From Cytophagales bacterium (GTDB taxonomy: Bacteria > Bacteroidota > Bacteroidia > Cytophagales > CCMP332): DNA of 64,000 nt. Below are positions 1 to 8,352 of this stretch, piece after piece. The stretch spans positions 17,435 to 81,434 of the forward strand of contig JANQSY010000148.1 in NCBI GenBank assembly GCA_028279065.1, read 5' to 3'. The notes under the pieces were generated by a model that ran no database searches, was not told the DNA's origin, and was given only the letters and a program-made list of their open reading frames with translations. Each line of letters opens with the position of its first letter. The stretch's first letter is position 1. A program made the translations under genes and the position numbers.

Positions 1-172
1 CGGTATTGTCCCTGCAAATATTCATTGCATCGATCATCTCCTTTATGGTCTGAGGGGTAAAGGCATTATGAACTTTTGGTCTGTTGATACTGATCTTAGC
101 GATCCCCTCGAATTCCGAAAAGATGATCTCGGAATATTCTTTTATTGGTTTCCAAGCGATGTTGCTATCCAT
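1..172 (-). CDS. menB: 1,4-dihydroxy-2-naphthoyl-CoA synthase, N-terminal part (cut by window edge)
   Basis: Only the first 57 codons are in the window. They begin with ATG at 172 ([13 protein letters not shown]) and include the crotonase-fold start [16 protein letters not shown], the typical MenB N-terminus (RPxxxNAFxPxT). MenB closes the second ring of the menaquinone naphthoquinone by a Dieckmann-type condensation of O-succinylbenzoyl-CoA. The start overlaps the menD stop by 8 bases, so the two are translationally coupled. Active-site residues lie outside the window. Family assignment is strengthened by the menF-menD context. Confidence 0.9.
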   Translation of the reverse strand, partial: MDSNIAWKPIKEYSEIIFSEFEGIAKISINRPKVHNAFTPQTIKEMIDAMNICRDNT

Positions 173-1814
173 TGTTTGATTCTTTGAGCCTGGCATAGAA
201 ATCCAGGTTTATGCTTCTATGGGTTTCAATCTCAAAAATAGAAAGGCCCGACGTTCTGTGGCCAATTTTTTCCCTGATTGTTTCCAGGCCTTCCAGGTCG
301 GAAACCCTTAAATAATCTAAACCGTAGTCTTGCGCAATTGTTTCTCCTGTCCTTGAACTGGGGTTGAAAAACAGACGATCGAACTCGGGTTGTGCCGAAG
401 GACCGTCGATCATTTCAAAGATCCCACCCCCGTGGTTATTCAGGAGAATGATACTGAGATTTGAAGGTAGCCTATCCAACCAAAAAGCATTGGAATCATA
501 GAAAAATGATTGATCCCCGATAATAAGGTAATGCCGAGTTGAAGATCCGGTAAGGGCTGATCCAATTGCCGTACTCAAACTTCCATCGATACCCGAGGTG
601 CCGCGATTGCAGAAGACTCGAATATTCCTGGTCACCTGGTCTCTAAAAAAGGACAGGTAGCGAACAGGCATGCTGTTCCCAATATGAAGTACAGAGTCTT
701 TTGGGATGGAAGAGAGCAAAAGATTAATTGCGACCCCTTCCGAAAACCCTGAAAAGCTCCTCAGGTGATCTTGGATCCTGGAATTCGAGTCCGCCTGCTG
801 CCTCTGCCATGGACCTGAGAAATTGTATGAGCCCTTAATTTTATCCAGGCTTCCAGACAGATCGATGGGTGAGGACTGAAACGTGTTGGCTTTAAAGGGA
901 TCTCCAGGTCTCGCCTCGTCTCCGAAATGGGCCTGTGGAATCTTTAAACCTGTCAGGTATTGCCTTAATTTCTTGGAAAGAATGCCGCGGCCGGTGGATA
1001 GCAGATGGGATGGTTTAGGAAGGTTGTGGAAGCAGGACCATAGGTCGGGATTGGAGATCATCCCTCTGAGAAAGGGCTCATTAGAGCAGGCATCATGGTA
1101 GATAAGGGCTTTGTTCTCTTCAATGATACTTTTCAATACCTTCTCACCGATCCTTTCCTTTTCATCTTGCCCCAGGATTATCATGGGGCGGGAATTGGAA
1201 GGCAGATCCAATATTTGTTTGTCTTCCAGCTTTTCACTTAGTCGACTTTGGTCATCTTCCTCCCATACAGGATCCTTTCCAAATCCAGGCTCGGGATAAA
1301 AAGGCTCCTCGAAATGAATGTTTATATGAAAGGGGCCTTTCTTGCCTGGGATCTGCCTTATTTCCTTCAGGAAATCTCCGGACAGTCCACTTGACCCATG
1401 GATCCCAATGTTTAGCTCACCGGTCACATGCTTTCCGAAGATCCCTCTTTGGAAGATCGTTTGGCCGGTCCAATTCCCTGCCTCTCCATCAGGCCTGTCG
1501 GCGGTGATCAGGAGAATATTCTTTTCCCTGAAAAAGGCTTCTGTGACCGCAGGATAAAGATTCGCAACCGCTGATCCAGAGGTGGTGATAACCCCGACGG
1601 GTGCTTCTGCTGCATCTACCATGCCCAGAGCAATAAAACCCGCGACCCTCTCATCTCCGGCAATGACAATCTCAAATTTGCCTGTTCTTGCAAATGCCAG
1701 GGACAGGGGTGCATTTCTTGACCCAGGTGAGATCACAACCTTTCGCATCCCGATCCTCCAGAGGGACAAGGCCAAGTCCTGGCATTGAATCAAGGGATCA
1801 TTATTCCAGGGCAT
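165..1814 (-). CDS. menD: 2-succinyl-5-enolpyruvyl-6-hydroxy-3-cyclohexene-1-carboxylate synthase
   Basis: MenD is a thiamine-diphosphate enzyme that joins isochorismate and 2-oxoglutarate in menaquinone synthesis. The 549-residue length is normal. The N-terminal motif [10 protein letters not shown] is at residues 29-38, and the conserved Glu that activates the cofactor is in AGDERVAGF (E55). The C-terminal cofactor domain has [16 protein letters not shown] and [13 protein letters not shown], followed by the [11 protein letters not shown] segment. ATG start at 1814 overlaps the end of menF by 14 bases, and its stop overlaps menB by 8 bases. The order menF-menD-menB is the usual Bacteroidota menaquinone operon. 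Confidence 0.96.
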   Translation of the reverse strand: MPWNNDPLIQCQDLALSLWRIGMRKVVISPGSRNAPLSLAFARTGKFEIVIAGDERVAGFIALGMVDAAEAPVGVITTSGSAVANLYPAVTEAFFREKNILLITADRPDGEAGNWTGQTIFQRGIFGKHVTGELNIGIHGSSGLSGDFLKEIRQIPGKKGPFHINIHFEEPFYPEPGFGKDPVWEEDDQSRLSEKLEDKQILDLPSNSRPMIILGQDEKERIGEKVLKSIIEENKALIYHDACSNEPFLRGMISNPDLWSCFHNLPKPSHLLSTGRGILSKKLRQYLTGLKIPQAHFGDEARPGDPFKANTFQSSPIDLSGSLDKIKGSYNFSGPWQRQQADSNSRIQDHLRSFSGFSEGVAINLLLSSIPKDSVLHIGNSMPVRYLSFFRDQVTRNIRVFCNRGTSGIDGSLSTAIGSALTGSSTRHYLIIGDQSFFYDSNAFWLDRLPSNLSIILLNNHGGGIFEMIDGPSAQPEFDRLFFNPSSRTGETIAQDYGLDYLRVSDLEGLETIREKIGHRTSGLSIFEIETHRSINLDFYARLKESNNG

Positions 1815-2880
1815 TTTTCAGGCTTTGTATCTTGATTTCAGTTTCCTCAAGCTCGGCGGCGGGATCTGATTGCTTGGTTATCCCTGCTCCGCTATACAGA
1901 ACCGCCTTGTCCTTGAATACCTGCATACACCTTAGGTTTACATAAAATGTGAAAACCTCTTCGGAAGCAAAGGGTCCAAGGAAGCCAGAATAAAAAGCTC
2001 TGGGGTGATTCTCTTTTTGTGAAATGAAGCTCACACTTTCCTTCTGTGGAATTCCTGCAACAGCCGGGGTAGGATGAAGTTCGGAAATCAGGTCTCCTAT
2101 GTCTACCGTGGGAGGAATGACCGCTTCAAACCCTGATCTAAGATGGCTCACGGTTCCGCTTGAGAAGGTCTCTTTATCGGACGACCTGCGGGCATTTACA
2201 CCATGATTTTTTAGTATCTGTTCGATAAAGTTGCTAACCATTTCCTGTTCTTCGATTTCCTTCTCTCCGAATTCCCCGGATCTGGATGTTCCGGCAAGGG
2301 AAACCGTTTTTAGTTTTCTTCCCTTCTCGATCCTGCACAACAATTCAGGACTGGCCCCGATCCATTGGCCAAGAGATTCAATACTGGTGAACGAAACAAA
2401 GGCCCTTGGATGTTCCCTGGCCAGATTTATAAAAACCTCCCATGGATTGGATCTCATTTCCACAACTTCAACCCTTGAAGAGACCACTTTTTCGAACTCC
2501 CCTGATTCGATCCTGGATCTGATCGATCCTACAAGATCCTTAAATGACTCCTTTCTTTCCTGATTTTCCATCCAGCCAAACTGTTTTGGGAAATCAGGGA
2601 TGGAAACCGAAGTCAGCTCCATTTCCGAAAGTTTGTTCAGGTCTTCCAATGAAAAGGTCAGGATCCCAATGTTGTTCTTTAACAAAAATGTATCTCCTTT
2701 TTCCTTATCAAAGGGGTGGATCAGAAATCCGGGATTATCGAACCATTTTGGATCGAAGCCCTGCCTGGCTTCCCATTTGCCCGCTGTAAAAAAGAAGCGG
2801 TCTTCATCTGGCATTCTCCACAATGCAAACCCGGAAGGCTCCGGATCAAAAAATTGAACGGGCTGTTCTGAAGGGTCCAA
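1801..2880 (-). CDS. menF: isochorismate synthase (chorismate-binding enzyme)
   Basis: Converts chorismate to isochorismate, the first committed step to menaquinone. The 359-residue protein carries the chorismate-binding fold: FEKVVSSR (candidate catalytic Lys), LAGTSRSGEFG, HPTPAVAGIPQ, FYSGFLGP, YVNLRCMQV, and the C-terminal GAGITKQSDPAAELEETEIK with the Mg-binding Glu pair. The start chosen is TTG at 2880, five bases after the upstream stop. The first in-frame ATG (2814) would cut into the conserved FALWRMPDE segment. Chorismate-binding enzymes also include salicylate and anthranilate synthases, but the menD-menB context decides for MenF. Confidence 0.92.
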   Translation of the reverse strand: MDPSEQPVQFFDPEPSGFALWRMPDEDRFFFTAGKWEARQGFDPKWFDNPGFLIHPFDKEKGDTFLLKNNIGILTFSLEDLNKLSEMELTSVSIPDFPKQFGWMENQERKESFKDLVGSIRSRIESGEFEKVVSSRVEVVEMRSNPWEVFINLAREHPRAFVSFTSIESLGQWIGASPELLCRIEKGRKLKTVSLAGTSRSGEFGEKEIEEQEMVSNFIEQILKNHGVNARRSSDKETFSSGTVSHLRSGFEAVIPPTVDIGDLISELHPTPAVAGIPQKESVSFISQKENHPRAFYSGFLGPFASEEVFTFYVNLRCMQVFKDKAVLYSGAGITKQSDPAAELEETEIKIQSLKNALE

Positions 2881-2884
2881 GCTT

Positions 2885-3304
2885 TTATTTTCTATCTACA
2901 ATTGCCAGGGTCAATCTGGAGATATTTACCAGCTCCTTTTTTTCATTTTGGATCCTTATCTCCCAAACATGCGTGCTTCTGCCAAGGTGGATCGGGGTGG
3001 TCCTTCCATACACGAAACCCTCTCTCATGGCTTTCAGATGATTGGAATTAACCTCAATTCCTACGGCGTGCTTATTGTCTTTCTCAACTACGAGGGATGC
3101 GGCAAGGCTCCCCAGAGTCTCTGCCAAAGTAACCGAAGCTCCTCCATGCATTATCCCAAAGGGTTGTTTGGTTCTTTGGTCTACAGGCATTCTGGCCTCT
3201 ATGAAATCCTTTCCGACATCTATGATCTCTATCCCCAGATGGCTGATCATATTCACCTCGGAAAAATTTTTAACGTCTTCTAGCTTGATATTGGGATCGA
3301 TCAT
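2885..3304 (-). CDS. hotdog-fold acyl-CoA thioesterase, probable DHNA-CoA hydrolase
   Basis: A 139-residue PaaI/YdiI-type hotdog thioesterase. The core motif GIMHGGASVTLAETLGS contains the catalytic Glu of this family. The rest of the strand order is preserved, ending ISRLTLAIVDRK. It is the first gene of the menaquinone operon, with menF four bases downstream, so hydrolysis of 1,4-dihydroxy-2-naphthoyl-CoA (the MenI step) is the likely job; this is inferred from position. ATG at 3304 is preferred over an upstream in-frame codon at 3358 because the latter adds residues with no family match and lies upstream of the promoter-like box at 3333-3340. Confidence 0.8.
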   Translation of the reverse strand: MIDPNIKLEDVKNFSEVNMISHLGIEIIDVGKDFIEARMPVDQRTKQPFGIMHGGASVTLAETLGSLAASLVVEKDNKHAVGIEVNSNHLKAMREGFVYGRTTPIHLGRSTHVWEIRIQNEKKELVNISRLTLAIVDRK

Positions 3305-3332
3305 AGGATTGATTTCTATTTTCGCGGGAAGC

Positions 3333-3359
3333 CAAAAATAGAAAGACTTGAAGCCCAAA
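3333..3359 (-). promoter_or_regulatory. promoter of the menaquinone operon
   Basis: On the minus strand, TTTG at 3359-3356 is followed after 15 bases by TATTTTTG (3340-3333), an exact match to the Bacteroidota -7 box TAnnTTTG. The spacer is a little shorter than the usual 17 or more. The ATG of the thioesterase gene lies 28 bases downstream. The element overlaps the first codons of the divergent phosphatase gene. Confidence 0.5.
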
Positions 3360-3959
3360 AAAATTTACCTGATCAGGCATGGTCAAACCGATTATAATGT
3401 CCGTGGGATAGTCCAGGGCAGGGGTGTGGACAGTGATCTGAATGAAATGGGGAAGTTCCAGGCAAAAAAGTTTTTCAATGCATTTAAGGAAGTTCCCTTT
3501 GACAGGATTTATATCTCTGCACTCAAAAGGACAAGACAGAGTATAAATGGATTTATCGAAATGGGCCTTCCTTTAGAGGTCAGGGATGGACTTGACGAAA
3601 TCGATTGGGGTATAAAGGAAAAGGAAAAGATCACCAGTGAAGAAAACGCCTACTACCATTCCCTGATCTCAGCATGGAGTAGGGGAGAAACTTCCAGGAG
3701 GATAGAAGGTGGAGAAAGCCCTGATGACGTTCAAAAAAGGCTTACGCCGGTGATTGAAGAACTCAAAAGGGACGAAGGAGAGAATATATTGGTTTGCTCC
3801 CATGGAAGGACCATGAGAATTCTCCTATCGACTCTACTGAATTACCCATTGAAGGATATGGACAAATTCCTTCATCAAAATCTCTCTTTGTACCTGATCA
3901 GGTTTACCGGCAGCATGTTCAGCATTGACTTGTTCAATGACCATCAGCACCTACGGTAG
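3348..3959 (+). CDS. histidine phosphatase family protein
   Basis: A 203-residue phosphoglycerate-mutase-like phosphatase. The N-terminal catalytic motif is LIRHGQTDYN (RHG at residues 9-11). The acidic EIDWGIKE segment and the second catalytic His in CSHGRTMRIL complete the branch-1 active site. The start is TTG at 3348: the sequence MKPKKIYLIRHG is the normal family N-terminus and there is no in-frame ATG before the motif. It is divergent from the menaquinone operon and its 3' end overlaps the convergent TPR gene by 26 bases. The substrate (phosphosugar, alpha-ribazole phosphate or other) cannot be told. Confidence 0.88.
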   Translation: MKPKKIYLIRHGQTDYNVRGIVQGRGVDSDLNEMGKFQAKKFFNAFKEVPFDRIYISALKRTRQSINGFIEMGLPLEVRDGLDEIDWGIKEKEKITSEENAYYHSLISAWSRGETSRRIEGGESPDDVQKRLTPVIEELKRDEGENILVCSHGRTMRILLSTLLNYPLKDMDKFLHQNLSLYLIRFTGSMFSIDLFNDHQHLR

Positions 3960-5445
3960 CTGACCTCTGCAATAGGAGAGTTCCAACCTTGGCTTTGGAA
4001 TCGATACTTTCCTGGTATGGATTCTTAGAGTACTCCGTGGCTTTGGCAAAGCAGTCTTTGGCCTTGGAGCTCTCTTGGCGGGCAGCGTAGATGTACCCCG
4101 ACTGTAGCCAGGCGCTTGGTGCAAAATACCATTGATCGACTTCCTGATGCTCGATGCATTTTTTGTAGTTCTCAAGGGCCAGATCCAATTTTCCTTCAGC
4201 CTGGTCCACCCGTCCTTTTCTGTAGTAATACTCTGCTGCCAATTGCCTCGTGGTCTTTTTCTTATCTACAAATTCCGAAAGTTCCTTTTTCGCCTCTTCA
4301 TAAAATCCCCCATCGTAATACATCCTTGCCTTGAAAAGGGTCTTATTCGGATAAAGTCCCCGCTCAAATTCTTTTTGAGCATAATGATCGCTTTGGAGGA
4401 AGGTATAACCAAGTTGAGCGGTCTTTACCCAATAATCATCCGCTTTCTCCAGGTTCCCATCAAGATAATAGGCCATGGAAACCTTGTAATTGGCCTCTTT
4501 TCGCAGGCTCATCCCTTTGTAATTGAAAAGGAAATACTTCAGATGGTAGATCGCTTCCTTATAAAGACCTTTTCTAAGCATGGCATCACCTAAAAGAAAG
4601 TGGAAGTGAGGATTAATGATCTCGGGGCAATTGTCGATCCTTTTGTTGATGATGACCATGGCTTGCTGGGTCTCCCTGACCTTCATCAAGTAGACCGCCG
4701 TGGCATAATCAAGGAATAAAGAGGTCTTCTCTTTTTGAAGCTCCAAAAGCCTCCTTTTACCTTTTTCCTCTTGATTCATAAGGTAGCCTTCGCAATAGGC
4801 AAGCAAGATCTCTGACTCATACCAGAAAGGGTTATTCTTTGAGGTGGAGGCTTGTAGATTCTCCATTCCCTTGAAAATATCACCATCTATTCCCAACAGC
4901 TTCATCCATTTGCCCTTTCCCTTTGGAGCAGCTCCGATAATGGTTTGAAGGAGACCAAAAGACATATTTCCGGGGCTGAATTTCGGATCATTTTTTTCCA
5001 GATCCTCCAGTTGATTATAAGCCAGTCGGGTATCCCAAAAACCTCGGCTGGTATACTCCAATTTTAGTCTGGAAAGGCCCCATTGAAAGTTTATCTGAGC
5101 CTGGCAGAATAGATCCCATGATGGATCGCTTCCTTCCAGCTTATGGATGTATCCAATGCGGTTGTTCTTGCTTTTTTTTAGCTCTTTGAAAAGTTTGTAT
5201 TCATCCCTCAATTGAATAAGCAGGAAGTCATAATAGTTTTCCAATAGCATTGTCACTGAACTATTTGCCAATTCCTCTTTCCGTGTTTTAAAGATCTCCT
5301 CCACTCCCTCCAGGTCTATCTCATAAATGAGGTCGAGTACCTCCTTGTGGACAGGTCGGAATATTTGGTCATTGGGAATTCCACTGCTACCTGAGCAGAA
5401 CAGAAAAACCAGGGTGAGTATGGGGATTATAATTATCCGGGGCAT
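3934..5445 (-). CDS. TPR-repeat lipoprotein
   Basis: A 503-residue protein starting MPRIIIIPILTLVFLFCSGSS, a lipoprotein signal with lipobox LFC (Cys17). The rest is helical with tetratricopeptide-like pairs, clearest around HFHFLLGDAMLRKGLYKEAI, EANYKVSMAYYLDGNLEKA, AAEYYYRKGRVDQAEGKLDLA and PSAWLQSGYIYAARQESSKA. It is therefore a membrane-anchored protein-protein interaction scaffold; no enzymatic motif is visible. The ATG directly abuts the T-run of the terminator of the upstream gene, leaving no room for a normal leader. The 3' end overlaps the convergent phosphatase by 26 bases. Function unknown. Confidence 0.85.
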   Translation of the reverse strand: MPRIIIIPILTLVFLFCSGSSGIPNDQIFRPVHKEVLDLIYEIDLEGVEEIFKTRKEELANSSVTMLLENYYDFLLIQLRDEYKLFKELKKSKNNRIGYIHKLEGSDPSWDLFCQAQINFQWGLSRLKLEYTSRGFWDTRLAYNQLEDLEKNDPKFSPGNMSFGLLQTIIGAAPKGKGKWMKLLGIDGDIFKGMENLQASTSKNNPFWYESEILLAYCEGYLMNQEEKGKRRLLELQKEKTSLFLDYATAVYLMKVRETQQAMVIINKRIDNCPEIINPHFHFLLGDAMLRKGLYKEAIYHLKYFLFNYKGMSLRKEANYKVSMAYYLDGNLEKADDYWVKTAQLGYTFLQSDHYAQKEFERGLYPNKTLFKARMYYDGGFYEEAKKELSEFVDKKKTTRQLAAEYYYRKGRVDQAEGKLDLALENYKKCIEHQEVDQWYFAPSAWLQSGYIYAARQESSKAKDCFAKATEYSKNPYQESIDSKAKVGTLLLQRSATVGADGH

Positions 5446-5472
5446 AAAAAAAGGGTCCTAAATTAAGACCCT
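5445..5472 (-). terminator. intrinsic terminator of the nif3/coiled-coil unit
   Basis: On the minus strand AGGGTC (5472-5467), a 9-base loop, GACCCT (5457-5452), then an uninterrupted T-run (down to 5446) directly before the ATG of the TPR gene. Six-pair stem plus T-run is a standard intrinsic terminator. Confidence 0.6.
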
Positions 5473-5492
5473 GATTTGAATTACGATTGCGG

Positions 5493-5519
5493 GGTATCCT
5501 GAAAACAGGAATTCATACC
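5493..5519. repeat. bulged hairpin downstream of the coiled-coil gene
   Basis: TCCTG-AAAA-CAGGA (5497-5510) with an outer GGTA/TACC pair (5493-5496 and 5516-5519) separated by a five-base bulge. It has no T-run, so it may stabilise the 3' end of the upstream transcript rather than terminate it. Confidence 0.35.
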
Positions 5520-5528
5520 AAAATGGAA

Positions 5529-6416
5529 TTACTTGGCTTTCTCTGCCTTAGGCTTTCTCCCTCTGGTAGATTTCTTTGGAGCTTCTTCAGCGGCTTCCTC
5601 CTCGGCTTTTTCAGCTGCTGCTTTTGTGGACTTGGCGGTTGTCGCTTTTTTCCTTGTGGTCCTTCTTTTTGGCTTTTCCTCCTCCACAATGTCTTCTACA
5701 TCCGCAAGTATCCTTCCGCTGTGCTCATCAAGAACGATCTTTTTCTTTTCCTTGATCTCAGCCATTTTTTGCGGTGGGATCTGAATAAATGAACCTTCCA
5801 CCGCTCCTTTTTTAACGGTAACCACCGCCAGGCCATTTTTTAGATTGGCCCTAAGTTTTTCATAATAAGCCAACATCCTGTCCTCAACTTTCTTTGTTGC
5901 GGTACCTCTTTCCTTCATCAGCTTATTTTCCTCGTCCTGGCTTTCTGCTATGATCACCTCAAGTTCTTTCTTCTTGGTGTCCAGATCTTTTTCCCTGGTC
6001 TTGAGAAGTTTCTTTGTTTCGTCAAGAATCTCTTTTTTTCCCTCGATCTCTTCAAACCCTTCCTTGATATTCTTGTCGGCTATTTGGATCTCCAACTCCT
6101 GAAGTTCGATTTCCTTGGTGATCGCATCATACTCACGATTATTACGAACGTTCATTTGCTGCTCCTTGTACTTTGCGATCAATGCTTCGCATTCCTTTTT
6201 TGAGGTCTTCTTCTTTTCTATTCCTTCCTCTACTCCCTTTACCTCATCATTGAGTCTTGAGGTCCTTGTCTCAAGACCGGCAATCTCGTCTTCCAGATCC
6301 TTAAGCTCCTCAGGAAGGTCTCCCCTAAGCTTCTTGATCTCATCGAGTTTTGAATCTATCCTTTGAAGATTTTGCAGCGCGTTTAGCTGCACTGCCACAC
6401 TATTGCTATGTTCCAT
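5529..6416 (-). CDS. coiled-coil protein of the COG1579 Zn-ribbon family, cysteines lost, basic tail
   Basis: A 295-residue protein: long coiled coil (residues about 12-195), then the segment that in this family forms a four-Cys zinc ribbon, then a lysine/alanine/glutamate tail. The frame around the ribbon is kept (IPPQKMAEIKEKKKIV and GRILAD), but the four Cys positions expected from the family pattern CxxCF..IPPQ and CExCGRIL read V206, S209, D230 and S233. The only Cys is in the coiled coil (Cys76). The tail (248-295) is rich in K/R/A and contains RGRKP (285-289), like an AT-hook core. The ATG is 8 bases downstream of nif3, its usual partner. Role unknown; nucleic-acid binding is suggested for the family. 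Confidence 0.85.
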   Translation of the reverse strand: MEHSNSVAVQLNALQNLQRIDSKLDEIKKLRGDLPEELKDLEDEIAGLETRTSRLNDEVKGVEEGIEKKKTSKKECEALIAKYKEQQMNVRNNREYDAITKEIELQELEIQIADKNIKEGFEEIEGKKEILDETKKLLKTREKDLDTKKKELEVIIAESQDEENKLMKERGTATKKVEDRMLAYYEKLRANLKNGLAVVTVKKGAVEGSFIQIPPQKMAEIKEKKKIVLDEHSGRILADVEDIVEEEKPKRRTTRKKATTAKSTKAAAEKAEEEAAEEAPKKSTRGRKPKAEKAK

Positions 6417-6424
6417 GGATTATT

Positions 6425-7213
6425 TCAGAAAAAATACCTTATCGGATTGGTCCCTACCTCCGAAAATCGGAGTGCAATATTAGGGAATTTTTCTGAGATT
6501 ATTCGCTTAAAAAGCTGAACAGTAAATTGTTCTGTCTCGAAATGTCCGGGGTCTAAAATCAGTATCTGGCCGTCGGCATCGAAGAATTCGTGGTATTTAA
6601 AATCCCCGGAAATATAGGCCTGTGCGCCTTGGTCAATGGCATCCTGCAAAAGAAAACTTCCCGATCCTCCACAGACGGCTATCCTTTTGATCTTTTGTCC
6701 CATAAGCTCGGTATGTCTGATGACTTTGGAGCTAAATGCCTCTTTGGTCTTCTCAATAAATTCCATCTCGTCCATCGGCTGGGAAAGATCTCCGATCATT
6801 CCTGCTCCAACTTCATCTTCCGACCCCATGGGTTTTAGGATCCTTCGGTTTTTCAATCCGATCTTGTCTGAGATCACGTTGTTGACCCCATTTTTAGCGT
6901 TGTCAAGGTTGGTATGTACGGCTAAAATTCCTATTTCCTCTTTTATGGCCATTTCAACAGTTCGCTGGACATAACCTTCCCCGTTGAATCTTTTCATACC
7001 CCGAAAAACGATGGGATGATGAGAAACGATCAGCTGACACTGCTTTTCCTTCGCCTCCCTGATCACTGATTCTGTGCTGTCAAGACTTAATAGGATACCT
7101 GAAACTTCGGTCTTTGGATTTCCAATGATCAATCCTGAGTTATCGTAGTCTTCCTGTGTGGAAAAAGGAGCGAATTGCTCGAAGATGTCAGCTATATCCT
7201 GAAAGTTTGGCAT
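6425..7213 (-). CDS. Nif3-like dinuclear metal-centre hexameric protein, short form
   Basis: A 262-residue NIF3 protein. Metal ligands are present: SHHPIVFRG (two His), HTNLDNAKNGVN (Asp) and DPGHFETEQF (His and Glu). Many Bacteroidota homologues are about 360 residues because of a central inserted domain; here the chain passes from the N- to the C-terminal half without it. ATG at 7213 (MPNFQDIADIFEQF) fits the family start; the in-frame upstream codon at 7243 lies upstream of the promoter-like box. The box TAATTTTG (7226-7219) lies only five bases before the ATG. The gene is followed by the coiled-coil partner after 8 bases. Biochemical role in the family is unsettled. Confidence 0.9.
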   Translation of the reverse strand: MPNFQDIADIFEQFAPFSTQEDYDNSGLIIGNPKTEVSGILLSLDSTESVIREAKEKQCQLIVSHHPIVFRGMKRFNGEGYVQRTVEMAIKEEIGILAVHTNLDNAKNGVNNVISDKIGLKNRRILKPMGSEDEVGAGMIGDLSQPMDEMEFIEKTKEAFSSKVIRHTELMGQKIKRIAVCGGSGSFLLQDAIDQGAQAYISGDFKYHEFFDADGQILILDPGHFETEQFTVQLFKRIISEKFPNIALRFSEVGTNPIRYFF

Positions 7214-7218
7214 GTGCC

Positions 7219-7226
7219 CAAAATTA
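7219..7226 (-). promoter_or_regulatory. -7 box in front of nif3
   Basis: Minus-strand TAATTTTG matches TAnnTTTG exactly. It ends five bases before the ATG at 7213, so a transcript would start at or almost at the start codon (leaderless). A TTTTG lies 14 bases upstream. Confidence 0.35.
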
Positions 7227-7335
7227 TTGGAAATAAGCCACAAAAGATGAAATATTTATCTTCTGGTTGTTACTTGGATCGCTTTCCTTTCGTTATGGAT
7301 TCTCTGGGTTTATCTTTGGACCAACCCGAAGGATC

Positions 7336-8352
7336 TTGAAGTTTCTCTTATTCCCATTTTCTATCCTGTATGGCTTAGCGGTTGGCTTGCGAAATCTCCT
7401 CTTTCGGTTAGGAAAACTAAAGTCCTGCAAACATGATCTCTTTGTTATTTCTGTTGGTAATCTAAGAGTAGGGGGATCAGGAAAAACGCCAATGGTGGAT
7501 TATCTGTTACGATCATTTGAAGGGAGTGGAAAGGTCTCTGTCCTTTCTCGGGGGTATGGCAGGAAAACAAAGGGTTTTCGTTGGGTAAATGAGCATTCCG
7601 GTGCTAGTGAAGTGGGAGATGAGATCCTTATGATCCGCAGGAAACACAAGGATCTTTTGGCCGCGGTTGATGAGAAAAGAAATAGGGGAGCTAAAAAAAT
7701 AATAGAGAAAGGGGGAGAGATCCTGGTGTTGGATGATGCTTATCAGCACCGGTATATACAAAGAGATGTGAATCTTCTCCTTTCGGACTTCAACAGGCCA
7801 TTTTTTGATGATTTTATGCTTCCGGCAGGCAGGCTACGAGAATCGAGGAAAGCGGCCCAAAGATCCGATGCGGTGATCCTTTCCAATTCTCCTGATGATC
7901 TCTCGAAACCTCAAGCCGACATTATCACCCAAAAGGTTCAAAAGTATTCCAAAAAGGGAAGTCCGGTTTTTTTCTCCGGTATTTCGGTTAAGGAACCCTT
8001 GCCACTTTTTGAGACATCAGGCTCAATTTCCAAGGATTTGATACTGGTCTCCGGAATAGCAAATCCTGAAAATTTTGAGATCAGCGCTTCCAAGCATGGA
8101 AATGTGATCAAGCATTTCTCGTTTCACGACCATAAGGCATACTCCATGGGTGACCTGAGTGAGGCATTTAGAATTGCTGACTCATCTGGTGCTTCCGTAC
8201 TGACCACCGAAAAAGATGCGATCAAACTCAAGGAAATACAGGAATTAGAGGATAAGCCTATCTTTTTCCTTCCCATTGAGGCCAGATTCCTTGATTTTGG
8301 AACAAATTTTGACTCTTGGCTTAAATCCTTGATACCTTCCATGTCGAATTGA
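7336..8352 (+). CDS. lpxK: tetraacyldisaccharide 4'-kinase
   Basis: LpxK phosphorylates the lipid A precursor on the cytoplasmic face of the inner membrane. The protein begins with a hydrophobic amphipathic segment (MKFLLFPFSILYGLAVGLRN) and has the P-loop GGSGKTP at residues 46-52, DDAYQHR (conserved catalytic Asp region), and a C-terminal TEKDAIKL motif. I chose the TTG at 7336 because MKFLLFPFSILYG matches the family N-terminus; TTG at 7267 would add 23 unmatched residues. No in-frame ATG exists in this region. The 3' end overlaps the porin start (TTGA). Divergent from nif3. Confidence 0.9.
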   Translation: MKFLLFPFSILYGLAVGLRNLLFRLGKLKSCKHDLFVISVGNLRVGGSGKTPMVDYLLRSFEGSGKVSVLSRGYGRKTKGFRWVNEHSGASEVGDEILMIRRKHKDLLAAVDEKRNRGAKKIIEKGGEILVLDDAYQHRYIQRDVNLLLSDFNRPFFDDFMLPAGRLRESRKAAQRSDAVILSNSPDDLSKPQADIITQKVQKYSKKGSPVFFSGISVKEPLPLFETSGSISKDLILVSGIANPENFEISASKHGNVIKHFSFHDHKAYSMGDLSEAFRIADSSGASVLTTEKDAIKLKEIQELEDKPIFFLPIEARFLDFGTNFDSWLKSLIPSMSN

